A stretch of DNA of 64,000 bases from Buchnera aphidicola (Shivaphis celti) (GTDB taxonomy: Bacteria > Pseudomonadota > Gammaproteobacteria > Enterobacterales > Enterobacteriaceae), in assembly GCF_039349365.1 (NCBI RefSeq), contig NZ_CP134977.1, forward strand, positions 324,413 to 388,412. Direction: 5' to 3'. Positions 1 through 8,429 of the stretch are shown one piece after another (position 1 is the stretch's first letter; each line of letters begins with the position of its first letter). Both the position numbers and the translations under genes were made by a program. The notes below the pieces were generated by a model. It was not told the DNA's origin. It saw only the letters and a program-made list of their open reading frames with translations, and did no database searches.

Positions 1-709
1 AAAATAATAAAATAAAAAGAAATGATTTAGTAAAATAAAATTTATAAAAAGTGACTATTAATATAAAAAAAAATAAAATATAAAACAAAATAGAAAAAAC
101 AGTATAAGATATTCCTTTTTCTGAAACGATATTTGGTATTTGAGCAATATTATAATCTTTTTGATATATTAATAAAATAGAATACGAGTGTGGAATCTGC
201 CACACAAAAAATATTAAAAATAATAAAATAGATTTTATATCAAAGCTATTTTTTGTCGAACAATAACCAATCACTGGAGGCAAAGCTCCCGCAATACCAC
301 CAAAAAAAACAGAATATATAGACTGTCTTTTCAAGAATAAACTATATAAAATGACATAAAAAAAAAATCCAATACAAGATAAAAAAACACATAATATATT
401 TACTTTTAAAAAAAAAATTAATATACTAATACAAAAAAATAATACACCAGTTAGAAAAAAAAATAATTTAAAAAAAAAACCTACCTTTGTTGTCAAACGA
501 TGCTTTGTACGAGACATTTTTCTATCAATATCTACATCAATTATATTATTTAAAATACAACCAGAAGATATTAATAAAATTGAACCTAACAATACAAAAA
601 ACAATAAGTTAAAATTTATTGATAATTGAGAATAACAAAATCCACTAAAAACTGAAATCATATTTGCAATAACAATACCGGGCTTAATGATTTTAATATA
701 CTCAATCAT
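1..709 (-). CDS. cyoE: Protoheme IX farnesyltransferase (heme O synthase), 3' end cut by the window edge
   Basis: CyoE is a membrane prenyltransferase that adds a farnesyl group to heme b, making the heme O used by cytochrome bo3. The frame is open from ATG at 709 to base 1 (about 236 codons), so some 50 C-terminal residues of the usual 285-295 are missing. The prenyltransferase signature with N-N-x-x-D-x-D-x-D followed by MSRT-KHR is seen near residues 50-65. The conserved stretches KRQS...FFGGIAGALPPVIGY and FVWQIPHSYS follow. It is the last gene of the cyoABCDE unit, 7 bases after cyoD. The assignment is secure; the true C-terminus cannot be seen here. Confidence 0.95.
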   Translation of the reverse strand, partial: MIEYIKIIKPGIVIANMISVFSGFCYSQLSINFNLLFFVLLGSILLISSGCILNNIIDVDIDRKMSRTKHRLTTKVGFFFKLFFFLTGVLFFCISILIFFLKVNILCVFLSCIGFFFYVILYSLFLKRQSIYSVFFGGIAGALPPVIGYCSTKNSFDIKSILLFLIFFVWQIPHSYSILLIYQKDYNIAQIPNIVSEKGISYTVFSILFYILFFFILIVTFYKFYFTKSFLFILLF

Positions 710-716
710 ATTTTTA

Positions 717-1058
717 TTAATCACACAAAGTATTAAAAGTAGTATTACATTGTATGTTATACATGATCCATAAAGAACCAGAAAGAATAATACATACAAT
801 AATTATTGTAAAAAATAAGAAAACAATATTCCAAGAAGAACTTATTGATAATTTTAAATGTAAAAAATATTTTAAATGTACTAAAATTTGTAAAAATCCA
901 AAAAATAAAACTAAAAAATAATTCGTATTTTTATTAAATAAATTTTCGACAACAATAAAAAAAGGAAATACTGTTAATAAAACAGAAAATAAAAACCCAG
1001 TATAATAAAAATTTATCTCTTTCCGTAAATATAATTTTTGAAATATTAAATTATTCAT
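717..1058 (-). CDS. cyoD: Cytochrome bo3 ubiquinol oxidase subunit IV
   Basis: This 113-residue membrane protein is the small subunit IV of cytochrome bo3, which helps assemble the oxidase around subunits I and III. Three hydrophobic segments are visible, at about residues 18-37, 43-62 and 78-98, with the typical F-x-Q-x-x-V-H-L-x-x-F-L-H-L motif between the second and third. I chose the ATG at 1058 rather than a longer reading from 1139. It overlaps the cyoC stop as ATGA, a standard translational coupling, and it gives the family's usual length. Confidence 0.93.
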   Translation of the reverse strand: MNNLIFQKLYLRKEINFYYTGFLFSVLLTVFPFFIVVENLFNKNTNYFLVLFFGFLQILVHLKYFLHLKLSISSSWNIVFLFFTIIIVCIILSGSLWIMYNIQCNTTFNTLCD

Positions 1059-1657
1059 TTTATTTTCCCGAATAAATATACTGTCGTAAAAATACAAATC
1101 CAAATAATATCTAAAAAATGCCAAAATAAACCAAGACACATGATTCTAGTATAAATAAAATTATTTACATTATACTTACATAACTGAAATATGATACTTA
1201 CCATCCATAATAATCCCACTACAACATGTGCACCATGTAATCCAATTAATGTAAAAAATGAAGATAAAAAACCATTACTTTGAGGTAAATATCCTAATTT
1301 TCTTAAATGATAAAACTCGTAATATTCTAAAAATACAAATACTGTTCCAAGCAATAAAGTACATAAAATAAAAAATAAAACAGAAGTATTACTTTTATAT
1401 TTAGCATAAATAGATGCTAAACCATATGTAATTGAACTTAATAACAAAACAATCGTTTCCAAAAAAACAATTTTCAGATTTAAAAAATCATGACAAAAAA
1501 TAAAATTTCTTGACATAACAAAATATACAGTAAACATTGTTGCAAATAAAATACAATCACTCATTAAATATATCCACATACCGAACATATTAATTTTATT
1601 TGCATGGTTTTGTATATCATGAAAATCATTTTTTTTATTTTTAAAAACATTTAACAT
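1055..1657 (-). CDS. cyoC: Cytochrome bo3 ubiquinol oxidase subunit III
   Basis: Subunit III of the heme-copper quinol oxidase (COX3 family), 200 residues with five hydrophobic membrane segments. Diagnostic stretches are FGMWIYLMSDCILFATMF near residue 25, the GLHGAHVVVGL segment near residue 140, and a C-terminal WHFLDIIWI segment. An AAAGGAAA Shine-Dalgarno sequence lies a few bases before the ATG. It starts 13 bases after cyoB ends and shares ATGA with cyoD, so it sits inside the operon. Length is close to the 204 residues of the E. coli protein. Confidence 0.96.
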   Translation of the reverse strand: MLNVFKNKKNDFHDIQNHANKINMFGMWIYLMSDCILFATMFTVYFVMSRNFIFCHDFLNLKIVFLETIVLLLSSITYGLASIYAKYKSNTSVLFFILCTLLLGTVFVFLEYYEFYHLRKLGYLPQSNGFLSSFFTLIGLHGAHVVVGLLWMVSIIFQLCKYNVNNFIYTRIMCLGLFWHFLDIIWICIFTTVYLFGKIK

Positions 1658-1670
1658 ACTTGCATTTCCT

Positions 1671-3641
1671 TTACTTTTTTTTATAATTTATAAAATATTT
1701 ATCCTCTATTTCTTTAATTTTCATACTTTTTATATAAATAAATTTTTCTTTTTTACACATATATATATAAAATATAACAATAACAAAAAAAACAGAAAAA
1801 ATACACATCCACCAAATATACCATATCATGGAAAATCCAAATAATAAAGAAAAAATTCCTAATATTACTCCTAAAGCAGTATTTTCAGGAATATGTATAT
1901 TATGATATATATTATTTCTATTTAACAAATTATTTTTCTTTTTATACCAAAAATCATCTACATCTATAACATGAGGAATATGAGAAAAATTATATACTGG
2001 AGGAGGAGAAGAAGTACTCCACTCTAAAGTTCTACCATTCCAAGGATCTCCGCTATTATCAATATAAAATTTTTTATATTTAATGGAAATATATAACTGT
2101 ATAATCTGACAAATAATTCCTATCAAAATTAAAAACGATCCAATAGCAGCAATAAATAACATAAAATGAAAATTATGATTAATATTTTGACCAAGACGAC
2201 GAGTCATTCCCATAAATCCTAAATAATACAATGGCATAAAAGCAACAAAAAATCCAATAAACCAAAAATAAAAAGATATTTTACCCCAGTATTCATTTAA
2301 TTTAAATCCAAAAAATTTAGGAAACCAATAATTAATCCCAGCAAAACAACCAAAAACAACTCCTCCAATAATAACAGTATGAAAATGTGCTACTAAAAAT
2401 ACACTATTATGTAATAAAAAATCAATTGCTGGAATTGAAAGAACCACACCTGCCATACCACCAATAGTAAATGTTACTAAAAAACCAATAGTCCATAACA
2501 TAGCTGAATGTAGCTTAATACGACCTTGATACAATGTAAATAACCAATTAAATATTTTTACTCCTGTAGGTATGGCGATTATCATAGTAGTAATTCCAAA
2601 AAATGCATTTACATTAGATCCCGCCCCCATTGTAAAAAAATGATGTAACCATACTATAAAAGATAGTATTGTAATTGCTATAGTTGCCCAAACAAGAGAA
2701 TAATAACCAAATAATTTTTTCTGAGAAAATGTTGCTACTACTTCAGAAAATACTCCAAATGCAGGCAAAATTAAAATATAAACTTCTGGATGTCCCCATA
2801 TCCAAATTAAATTAACATACATCATAGAATTACCATTTAAATCATTAGTAAAAAAATGGAATCCTAAATAACGGTCTAGACTAAGTAGTATTAAAGTCAT
2901 AGTTAATACAGGGAAAGAGGCTATAATTAAAACATTAGAACATAGGGTTGTCCAAATAAACACTGGCATTTTAAACATATTCATACCAGGTGCTCTCATT
3001 TTTAAAATTGTAACAATGAAATTAATTCCACTAAGAGTTGTTCCAATTCCAGCAATTTGTAAGCTCCAAATCCAATAATCTACTCCTACTCCAGGACTAT
3101 ATTGAATTTCAGAAAGTGGGGGATATGCCAACCAACCTGTTCTAGCAAATTCACCAATAATTAACGAAAAATTTAATAAAATTGCACTACTAGCAGTAAA
3201 CCAAAAACTTAAGTTATTTAAAACAGGAAATGCAACATCTCTTGCTCCAATTTGCAAAGGTATAATAAAATTCATCAATGAAAAAATTAAAGGCATAGCG
3301 ACAAAAAAAATCATAATTACCCCATGCACAGTAAAAATTTGATCATAATGATGAGGAGGTAAAAAACCATTTCCATTCGAAGAAGCAAAAAATTGTTGTA
3401 AACGCATCATTAAAGCATCAGTAAAACCTCTAAACAACATAATTAAAGCTAAAACAAGATACATAATAGAAATTTTTTTATGATCCACAGAAGTTAACCA
3501 ATGCAACCATAAATATTTCCATTTTCTTAATTTAGTAATCTGTAAAAAAACAAAAAAACTAATGAAAAAAATGATCATACAAGTGATTATAATAATAGGT
3601 TCATGATAAGGAATATCTTTTAAAGTTAATTTTCCAAACAT
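1671..3641 (-). CDS. cyoB: Cytochrome bo3 ubiquinol oxidase subunit I
   Basis: Catalytic subunit of the terminal oxidase. It oxidises ubiquinol, reduces oxygen to water at the heme o3-CuB centre and pumps protons across the inner membrane. The metal ligands are all visible: His106 in [10 protein letters not shown], the CuB histidine with the cross-linked tyrosine in [10 protein letters not shown], the His-His pair in WLHHFFTMG, and the heme-ligand histidines in [10 protein letters not shown]. At 656 residues it is nearly full length (663 in E. coli), with about 15 membrane segments. Retention of this enzyme implies aerobic respiration with ubiquinol as the electron donor. Confidence 0.98.
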   Translation of the reverse strand: MFGKLTLKDIPYHEPIIIITCMIIFFISFFVFLQITKLRKWKYLWLHWLTSVDHKKISIMYLVLALIMLFRGFTDALMMRLQQFFASSNGNGFLPPHHYDQIFTVHGVIMIFFVAMPLIFSLMNFIIPLQIGARDVAFPVLNNLSFWFTASSAILLNFSLIIGEFARTGWLAYPPLSEIQYSPGVGVDYWIWSLQIAGIGTTLSGINFIVTILKMRAPGMNMFKMPVFIWTTLCSNVLIIASFPVLTMTLILLSLDRYLGFHFFTNDLNGNSMMYVNLIWIWGHPEVYILILPAFGVFSEVVATFSQKKLFGYYSLVWATIAITILSFIVWLHHFFTMGAGSNVNAFFGITTMIIAIPTGVKIFNWLFTLYQGRIKLHSAMLWTIGFLVTFTIGGMAGVVLSIPAIDFLLHNSVFLVAHFHTVIIGGVVFGCFAGINYWFPKFFGFKLNEYWGKISFYFWFIGFFVAFMPLYYLGFMGMTRRLGQNINHNFHFMLFIAAIGSFLILIGIICQIIQLYISIKYKKFYIDNSGDPWNGRTLEWSTSSPPPVYNFSHIPHVIDVDDFWYKKKNNLLNRNNIYHNIHIPENTALGVILGIFSLLFGFSMIWYIWWMCIFSVFFVIVIFYIYMCKKEKFIYIKSMKIKEIEDKYFINYKKK

Positions 3642-3714
3642 ATTATCTCCTATTTATTTTACAAAAAGTAATTATAACAATAACATTTCATATTAACATT
3701 ATAAATATAAAAAA

Positions 3715-4548
3715 TTATTTACAACTAATTACATAATTCAGTAATTTCGTATCATAATAGTAAAAATATTCAATTTTTCTCGATGTATTCAATTTTAAAA
3801 TGCTACGAATGTTTTGAAAATTATTTAATGCATGTGAAAATTTTTTTAGATGATTTTTCCATTTATAAAATGTATAAAACTTTGGAACGACAATAACACG
3901 AAATTTCATATTAGAAAATCCTGCTCCGTTATAATTTGAAGAAAAACCATTATATTTTCCTGGAAATTTAGCAATTAAATTTAAATGCTTAAACATTTTT
4001 GGCATAGCATAAACTTGACTACCTAAACGAGGAATAAAGAAAGCGCTCATAACAGAATGAGAAGTAATATTAAAAATAACTGGAGTATTGTCTGGAATAA
4101 CAATTTCATTAATTGTAGCAATTTTTTCATGAGGATATATAAATAACCACCTCCAATTTAATGCAACAACATTAATTACAATAGGTTGATTTCTTGTAAC
4201 AATTCTTCTTCTAGGATCTAATTGATGTGAAGTATTCCATGCAATAAAACCAAGAAATAAAATTATAATAATAGGAACTGTCCAAATAATTAATTCTATT
4301 CTAACAGAATGCGACCAATCTGGACGATAAGTATTCATTTTATTATCTTGGTAATTATATACAAAAAATAAAGTCATTAAAATAACTGGTATAACTAAAA
4401 TTGACATTGCAAAAAAAACAATCCAAATGAGTTTATATTGTTGAATAGATATTACCTCAACTGGATGTATAATAGAACCATGGAAACAACTTAAAATAAA
4501 TATCCCAAAAATTAAAACAATAATTTCAAAAATATTTTTTATATTCAT
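3715..4548 (-). CDS. cyoA: Cytochrome bo3 ubiquinol oxidase subunit II
   Basis: Subunit II, first gene of the cyo operon, 277 residues against about 315 in E. coli; the shortening is at the C-terminus. An N-terminal hydrophobic segment ends in ILSC near residue 21, a plausible lipoprotein processing site. Two membrane helices follow, then a cupredoxin-fold periplasmic domain with WRWLFIYP and SAFFIPRLGSQ. As in other quinol oxidases the CuA cysteines are absent. A strong GGAGGTG Shine-Dalgarno sequence precedes the ATG. The gene is divergent from bolA. Confidence 0.96.
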   Translation of the reverse strand: MNIKNIFEIIVLIFGIFILSCFHGSIIHPVEVISIQQYKLIWIVFFAMSILVIPVILMTLFFVYNYQDNKMNTYRPDWSHSVRIELIIWTVPIIIILFLGFIAWNTSHQLDPRRRIVTRNQPIVINVVALNWRWLFIYPHEKIATINEIVIPDNTPVIFNITSHSVMSAFFIPRLGSQVYAMPKMFKHLNLIAKFPGKYNGFSSNYNGAGFSNMKFRVIVVPKFYTFYKWKNHLKKFSHALNNFQNIRSILKLNTSRKIEYFYYYDTKLLNYVISCK

Positions 4549-4567
4549 AAAATTATCTTACACCTCC

Positions 4568-4608
4568 AAAAAAAAAAAAAAAAATAAACATATATATATA
4601 TATATATA
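4568..4608. repeat. A17 homopolymer followed by an (AT)n tract between cyoA and bolA
   Basis: Bases 4568-4584 are 17 consecutive A, and bases 4590-4608 are an uninterrupted alternating AT run of 19 bases. Both lie in the 195-base gap between divergent cyoA and bolA, in the presumed 5' leader of the cyo mRNA. Such tracts may act as upstream promoter elements or be unselected slippage products; the sequence alone does not decide. Confidence 0.85.
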
Positions 4609-4666
4609 AACATATAAGTTAGGAATATTTATTATATTACATATCATATCAATCAATATATTGAGA

Positions 4667-4695
4667 TTGAACTTTTAAAATTATAATGATATTAT
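4667..4695 (+). promoter_or_regulatory. Candidate sigma-70 promoter for bolA-tig
   Basis: TTGAAC (4667-4672) and TATTAT (4690-4695) are separated by 17 bases, which fits a sigma-70 promoter about 50 bases before the bolA start. In DNA this AT-rich such matches arise by chance, so this rests on the spacing, the -35 match and the position. Confidence 0.4.
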
Positions 4696-4743
4696 CAAAT
4701 ATCATTAATGTTAAATTAAAAAAATATCAATAAATTTTAAATT

Positions 4744-5034
4744 ATGATTATAAAAAAAATAAAAAAATTTTTTTTTACTCAAATTATAAAAATATACGAT
4801 AACAGTATATATCATCGCATGCATGATGATAAAAAACATTTATCAATACTAATTGTAAGTGATGATTTTCACAATATGAAAATGATTGAAAGACATCAAA
4901 AAATATATAAATTATTAAGAAAAGAAATGAAAAATGAAATATACGCATTATCAATACATACATATACTATGCAAGAATGGAAAAAAAAAAATAAAAAAAT
5001 GAATCATATAAGATGTATAAATAAAAATATTTAA
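4744..5034 (+). CDS. bolA: BolA family protein
   Basis: A 96-residue BolA-family protein. In other bacteria BolA works with monothiol glutaredoxins in iron-sulfur and redox biology and influences morphology genes. The core aligns with E. coli BolA: HLSILIVSDDF, then the conserved RH-x-x-IY-x-L (residues about 50-57), then YALSIHTYTMQEW. The N-terminal segment is divergent and basic. It is the first plus-strand gene after cyoA and lies 45 bases before tig, as in E. coli (bolA-tig). Confidence 0.88.
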   Translation: MIIKKIKKFFFTQIIKIYDNSIYHRMHDDKKHLSILIVSDDFHNMKMIERHQKIYKLLRKEMKNEIYALSIHTYTMQEWKKKNKKMNHIRCINKNI

Positions 5035-5079
5035 AAAACTATATTTACTTACCATAAATCATATCAATTAGGAAAATTA

Positions 5080-6366
5080 ATGCAATTTATATTAGAAAAA
5101 ATGGAAAATTTCCACCAAAAATTAAAAATTACTATACCATTTAACAAAATTGCTGAATTAAAAAAACAAGAAATAATTAAATTAAGAAAAAATACCACAA
5201 TGAATGGATTTAGAAAAAATAAAATTCCTATCGAAATTATAAAAAAAAAATATAAAAATCAAATTGAAAATAACGTAATTAATGAAATTATTTACAATAA
5301 TTTTAAAAAAATAATAAAAAAAAAAAATATCCAAGTGATTAACACTCCTAAAATCCAAATTAATCAATATCACAAACAGTCTGATTTTATTTTTTCAATT
5401 TATTTTGAATCTTTGCCTGAAATTAATTTGAAAAGTTTAAAAAAAATAGAAATAGATGTACCAATAATTGAAATATCTACAACAGACATAGAACATTATA
5501 TAAATACTTTTAGAAAAAAAAAAATTATATGGATAAACAAAAAAGATCAAATTGTTGAAAATGATCAAATAAAAATAGATTACACAGTATTTATAAAAAA
5601 TAAAGAAATTCATAAAAATAGAATAAAATTTATTTATAAAAAAAACCAATTCATTCCAGAATTTACAGCAGTCATATCTCATAAAAAATGTGGAGACCAA
5701 TTTACAATAGAAAAAAAAATCCCAAAAGAACATCCAGACATCAATTTATGCGGGAAAACAGTATATATAAAAATATTTATTCAAACTATAAAATATAAAC
5801 AATACATATATTCAGCAAAAGAATATATGACAAAAATAAAAAAAAAATACAATTTTCGTAACAATCAAGAACTATTTTCTTATATTAAGAAAAAACTAGA
5901 AAAAAAAAAAATATATTTTCAAGAAAACTATTTAAAATATCAATTAATAAACAAGCTAAAAAAAACAAATTTTTTTAATATTCCTGAAAATATTTTACAG
6001 AAAGAATATGTAAATGAAAATAAGAAAAGAAGAAAAAAATATGTTACAGAAAATGGAAATATATTAGAAATAAAATATTACCAAAACCTTAATAAAAAAA
6101 TTGATGAACAATTAAAAATAGAAATATTAATAAAAGTAATAGCACATCAAAAAAACATCACTGTTACAAAAAAAGAAATAGAAGAATATATAAAAAACAT
6201 CACCAAAAAGAAAAAATATTTTATCGAAATAACTAAAAATATACAACAAAAAGAAATGATAAATAATTATATTAAAAAAATTATTTTTGAAAAAAAAATT
6301 ATAAATTTTTCGTTAAAAATATTTAAAATCAATTATATGCACTGTAACTTAAAAAAAATTATTTAA
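5080..6366 (+). CDS. tig: Trigger factor, ribosome-associated chaperone
   Basis: Trigger factor binds the ribosome exit site at L23 and shields nascent chains; 428 residues against 432 in E. coli. Visible parts are an N-terminal ribosome-binding domain (about 1-115), a PPIase-like domain (about 150-245, with KKNQFIPEF), and a long lysine-rich helical C-terminal domain. The ribosome-binding signature G-F-R-x-G-x-x-P reads GFRKNKIP, so the second glycine is asparagine. The MQFI start aligns with the E. coli N-terminus. The protein is very divergent, but length, order and position before clpP make the call safe. Confidence 0.93.
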   Translation: MQFILEKMENFHQKLKITIPFNKIAELKKQEIIKLRKNTTMNGFRKNKIPIEIIKKKYKNQIENNVINEIIYNNFKKIIKKKNIQVINTPKIQINQYHKQSDFIFSIYFESLPEINLKSLKKIEIDVPIIEISTTDIEHYINTFRKKKIIWINKKDQIVENDQIKIDYTVFIKNKEIHKNRIKFIYKKNQFIPEFTAVISHKKCGDQFTIEKKIPKEHPDINLCGKTVYIKIFIQTIKYKQYIYSAKEYMTKIKKKYNFRNNQELFSYIKKKLEKKKIYFQENYLKYQLINKLKKTNFFNIPENILQKEYVNENKKRRKKYVTENGNILEIKYYQNLNKKIDEQLKIEILIKVIAHQKNITVTKKEIEEYIKNITKKKKYFIEITKNIQQKEMINNYIKKIIFEKKIINFSLKIFKINYMHCNLKKII

Positions 6367-6422
6367 AATTTAACCATATCTAATCATTTATTTAAAATAA
6401 AATAATTTCATAGGATAAAGAG

Positions 6423-7040
6423 ATGTTAAAAAATCAAGAAAAAACAAAAATAAACGACCATTTGATTCCAACAGTCATAGAAAAAACTAACTTGACGGAA
6501 AGATCATATGATATATATTCAAGACTACTGAAAGAACGAATTATTTTTATTACAGGTACAATTGAAGATAGTATGTCTAATACTATTATTGCACAAATGT
6601 TATTTCTTGAATCAGAAAATCCAAAAAAAGATATTTTTTTGTATATTAATTCTCCAGGTGGAGTAGTAACTGCAGGAATGTCTATTTATGACACCATGCA
6701 ATTCATTCAACCAGAAATTAATACCATATGTATTGGACAAGCATGTTCCATGGCTGCAGTTTTATTATGCTCTGGGACAAAAAAAAAAAGATTTAGCTTA
6801 AATCATTCAAGAATTATGATTCATCAACCATTAGGAGGATATCAAGGACAAGTATCTGACATTATGATACATACCAAAGAAATGATTAAAACAAAAAATA
6901 CAATCAATAAAATTCTTGCATTACATACAGGAAAAAAAGTTGAACAAATTGAAGAAGATACAGAAAGAGATTGTTTTTTCAATGCAAAAGAATCAATACA
7001 ATATGGTTTAATCGATGAAATATTAAAAAAAAAGAAATAA
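6423..7040 (+). CDS. clpP: ATP-dependent Clp protease proteolytic subunit
   Basis: Serine protease that forms the double-heptamer chamber of ClpXP; 205 residues. The catalytic triad is visible: Ser109 in GQACSMAA, His134 in MIHQPLGG and an aspartate near 183 in ERDCF. The oxyanion-hole motif SPGG is at about 77-80. The N-terminus carries the usual short propeptide region before LIPTVIE. The only plausible ATPase partner in this window is the shortened ClpX encoded next. Confidence 0.97.
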   Translation: MLKNQEKTKINDHLIPTVIEKTNLTERSYDIYSRLLKERIIFITGTIEDSMSNTIIAQMLFLESENPKKDIFLYINSPGGVVTAGMSIYDTMQFIQPEINTICIGQACSMAAVLLCSGTKKKRFSLNHSRIMIHQPLGGYQGQVSDIMIHTKEMIKTKNTINKILALHTGKKVEQIEEDTERDCFFNAKESIQYGLIDEILKKKK

Positions 7041-7207
7041 ATATTTCACAAAACAATTAAATATAAAAAAATATTAAAAAATTAAAAAAGATTGATCAAA
7101 CATCATTTATATAAAAATATAAAATATCAACATATTCTACAAATTAATATTAAATGATATAATAATTTATCATTTAACAGGTAAATAATCAATTTAAAAA
7201 AAATATA

Positions 7208-8305
7208 ATGGACATTAAAAAAAAAATATTAACCCCTCAAGAAATAAAGAAAAAATTAGATGACTATATTATAGGACAAAATACTACAAAAAAAATATTA
7301 TCTGTTGCAATATATAATCACTATAAAAAAATAACATTTCAAACAGAAATAAAAGAACAATATAATACAGAACTAAATAAAAGTAATATACTATTGATTG
7401 GACCAACAGGAAGTGGAAAAACATTACTAGCAGAAACATTAGCTAAAATATTAAATATTCCATTTGTTATTGTCGATGCCACTTCATTAACTGAAGCAGG
7501 ATATGTCGGAGATGATGTTGAAAATATACTACAAAGATTACTGCAAAAATGTCATTACAACGTTCAAGAAGCAGAAAAAGGAATAATATATATTGATGAA
7601 ATTGATAAAATAGCAAAAAAATCTAATAATGTATCTATTACGAGAGATGTTTCGGGAGAAGGAGTACAACAAGCATTATTAAAAATTATTGAAGGAACTA
7701 TCGCATCTGTTCCTCCACAAGGAGGAAGAAAACACCCAGATCAACAATGTTTACAAATTAACACTGCAAAAATATTATTTATTTGTGGAGGAACATTTGA
7801 TGGATTAGATAAAATAGTTCATCAAAAAATAAAAAATAAAACTAAAATAGGTTTTTATCAATTCAATAAAGAAGTTCAAATTCCAAAAAAGAAAAACAAT
7901 TTCTTAAAAAACATAGAACCAAAAGACTTAATAAACTTTGGTTTAATACCAGAATTTATAGGAAGATTACCTATTATTGCAACATTAAATCCAATTGACA
8001 AAAATATGTTAACTAAAATATTATGCGAACCAAAAAACGCATTAATTAAACAATATCAAAGCATATTTGCATTAGATAATATTAAATTAAAATTTACAAA
8101 ACAATCAATACAAGAAATTGTTAAACAAGCTATTTTAAAAAATATTGGAGCAAGAGGATTGCGATCTATTATGGAAAATATTTTATTAAATACAATGTAT
8201 GAATTACCATCAATGAAAAACGTTAAAACAGTACAAATTACACAATCTGTAATTCAAAAAAATAATAAACCAATTATTATATTTCATAAAAATAAAGAAT
8301 CATAA
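7208..8305 (+). CDS. clpX: ClpX unfoldase lacking the N-terminal zinc-binding domain
   Basis: AAA+ unfoldase that feeds proteins to ClpP. The AAA+ core is intact: Walker A GPTGSGKT (65-72), pore loop GYVG (about 98-101), Walker B YIDEID (128-133), GGRKHP loop (172-177), the ClpP-docking IGF tripeptide (214-216) and sensor-2 GARGLRSI. At 365 residues it is about 60 shorter than E. coli ClpX (424), and the entire loss is N-terminal: the first residues align with the start of the AAA+ module. An in-frame TAA lies at 7175-7177, and the 167-base gap after clpP contains no TGT or TGC, so no four-cysteine zinc domain survives upstream. Confidence 0.95.
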   Translation: MDIKKKILTPQEIKKKLDDYIIGQNTTKKILSVAIYNHYKKITFQTEIKEQYNTELNKSNILLIGPTGSGKTLLAETLAKILNIPFVIVDATSLTEAGYVGDDVENILQRLLQKCHYNVQEAEKGIIYIDEIDKIAKKSNNVSITRDVSGEGVQQALLKIIEGTIASVPPQGGRKHPDQQCLQINTAKILFICGGTFDGLDKIVHQKIKNKTKIGFYQFNKEVQIPKKKNNFLKNIEPKDLINFGLIPEFIGRLPIIATLNPIDKNMLTKILCEPKNALIKQYQSIFALDNIKLKFTKQSIQEIVKQAILKNIGARGLRSIMENILLNTMYELPSMKNVKTVQITQSVIQKNNKPIIIFHKNKES

Positions 8306-8429
8306 AGAATAGTTTATATTATAACATATAAAATATACAATATATATAATTTATTAAAATAAATTATAATTAATGAAATAAAATTAATATGATAAAAATA
8401 TTAAAAATAAATTAAACTAAGAGAATTAT

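Noticed and set aside
4609..4743. Promoter for the cyo operon on the minus strand
   Set aside because: Several TTGATT/TATAAT-like pairs occur with spacers of 14-17 bases; in DNA this AT-rich none stands out enough to call.
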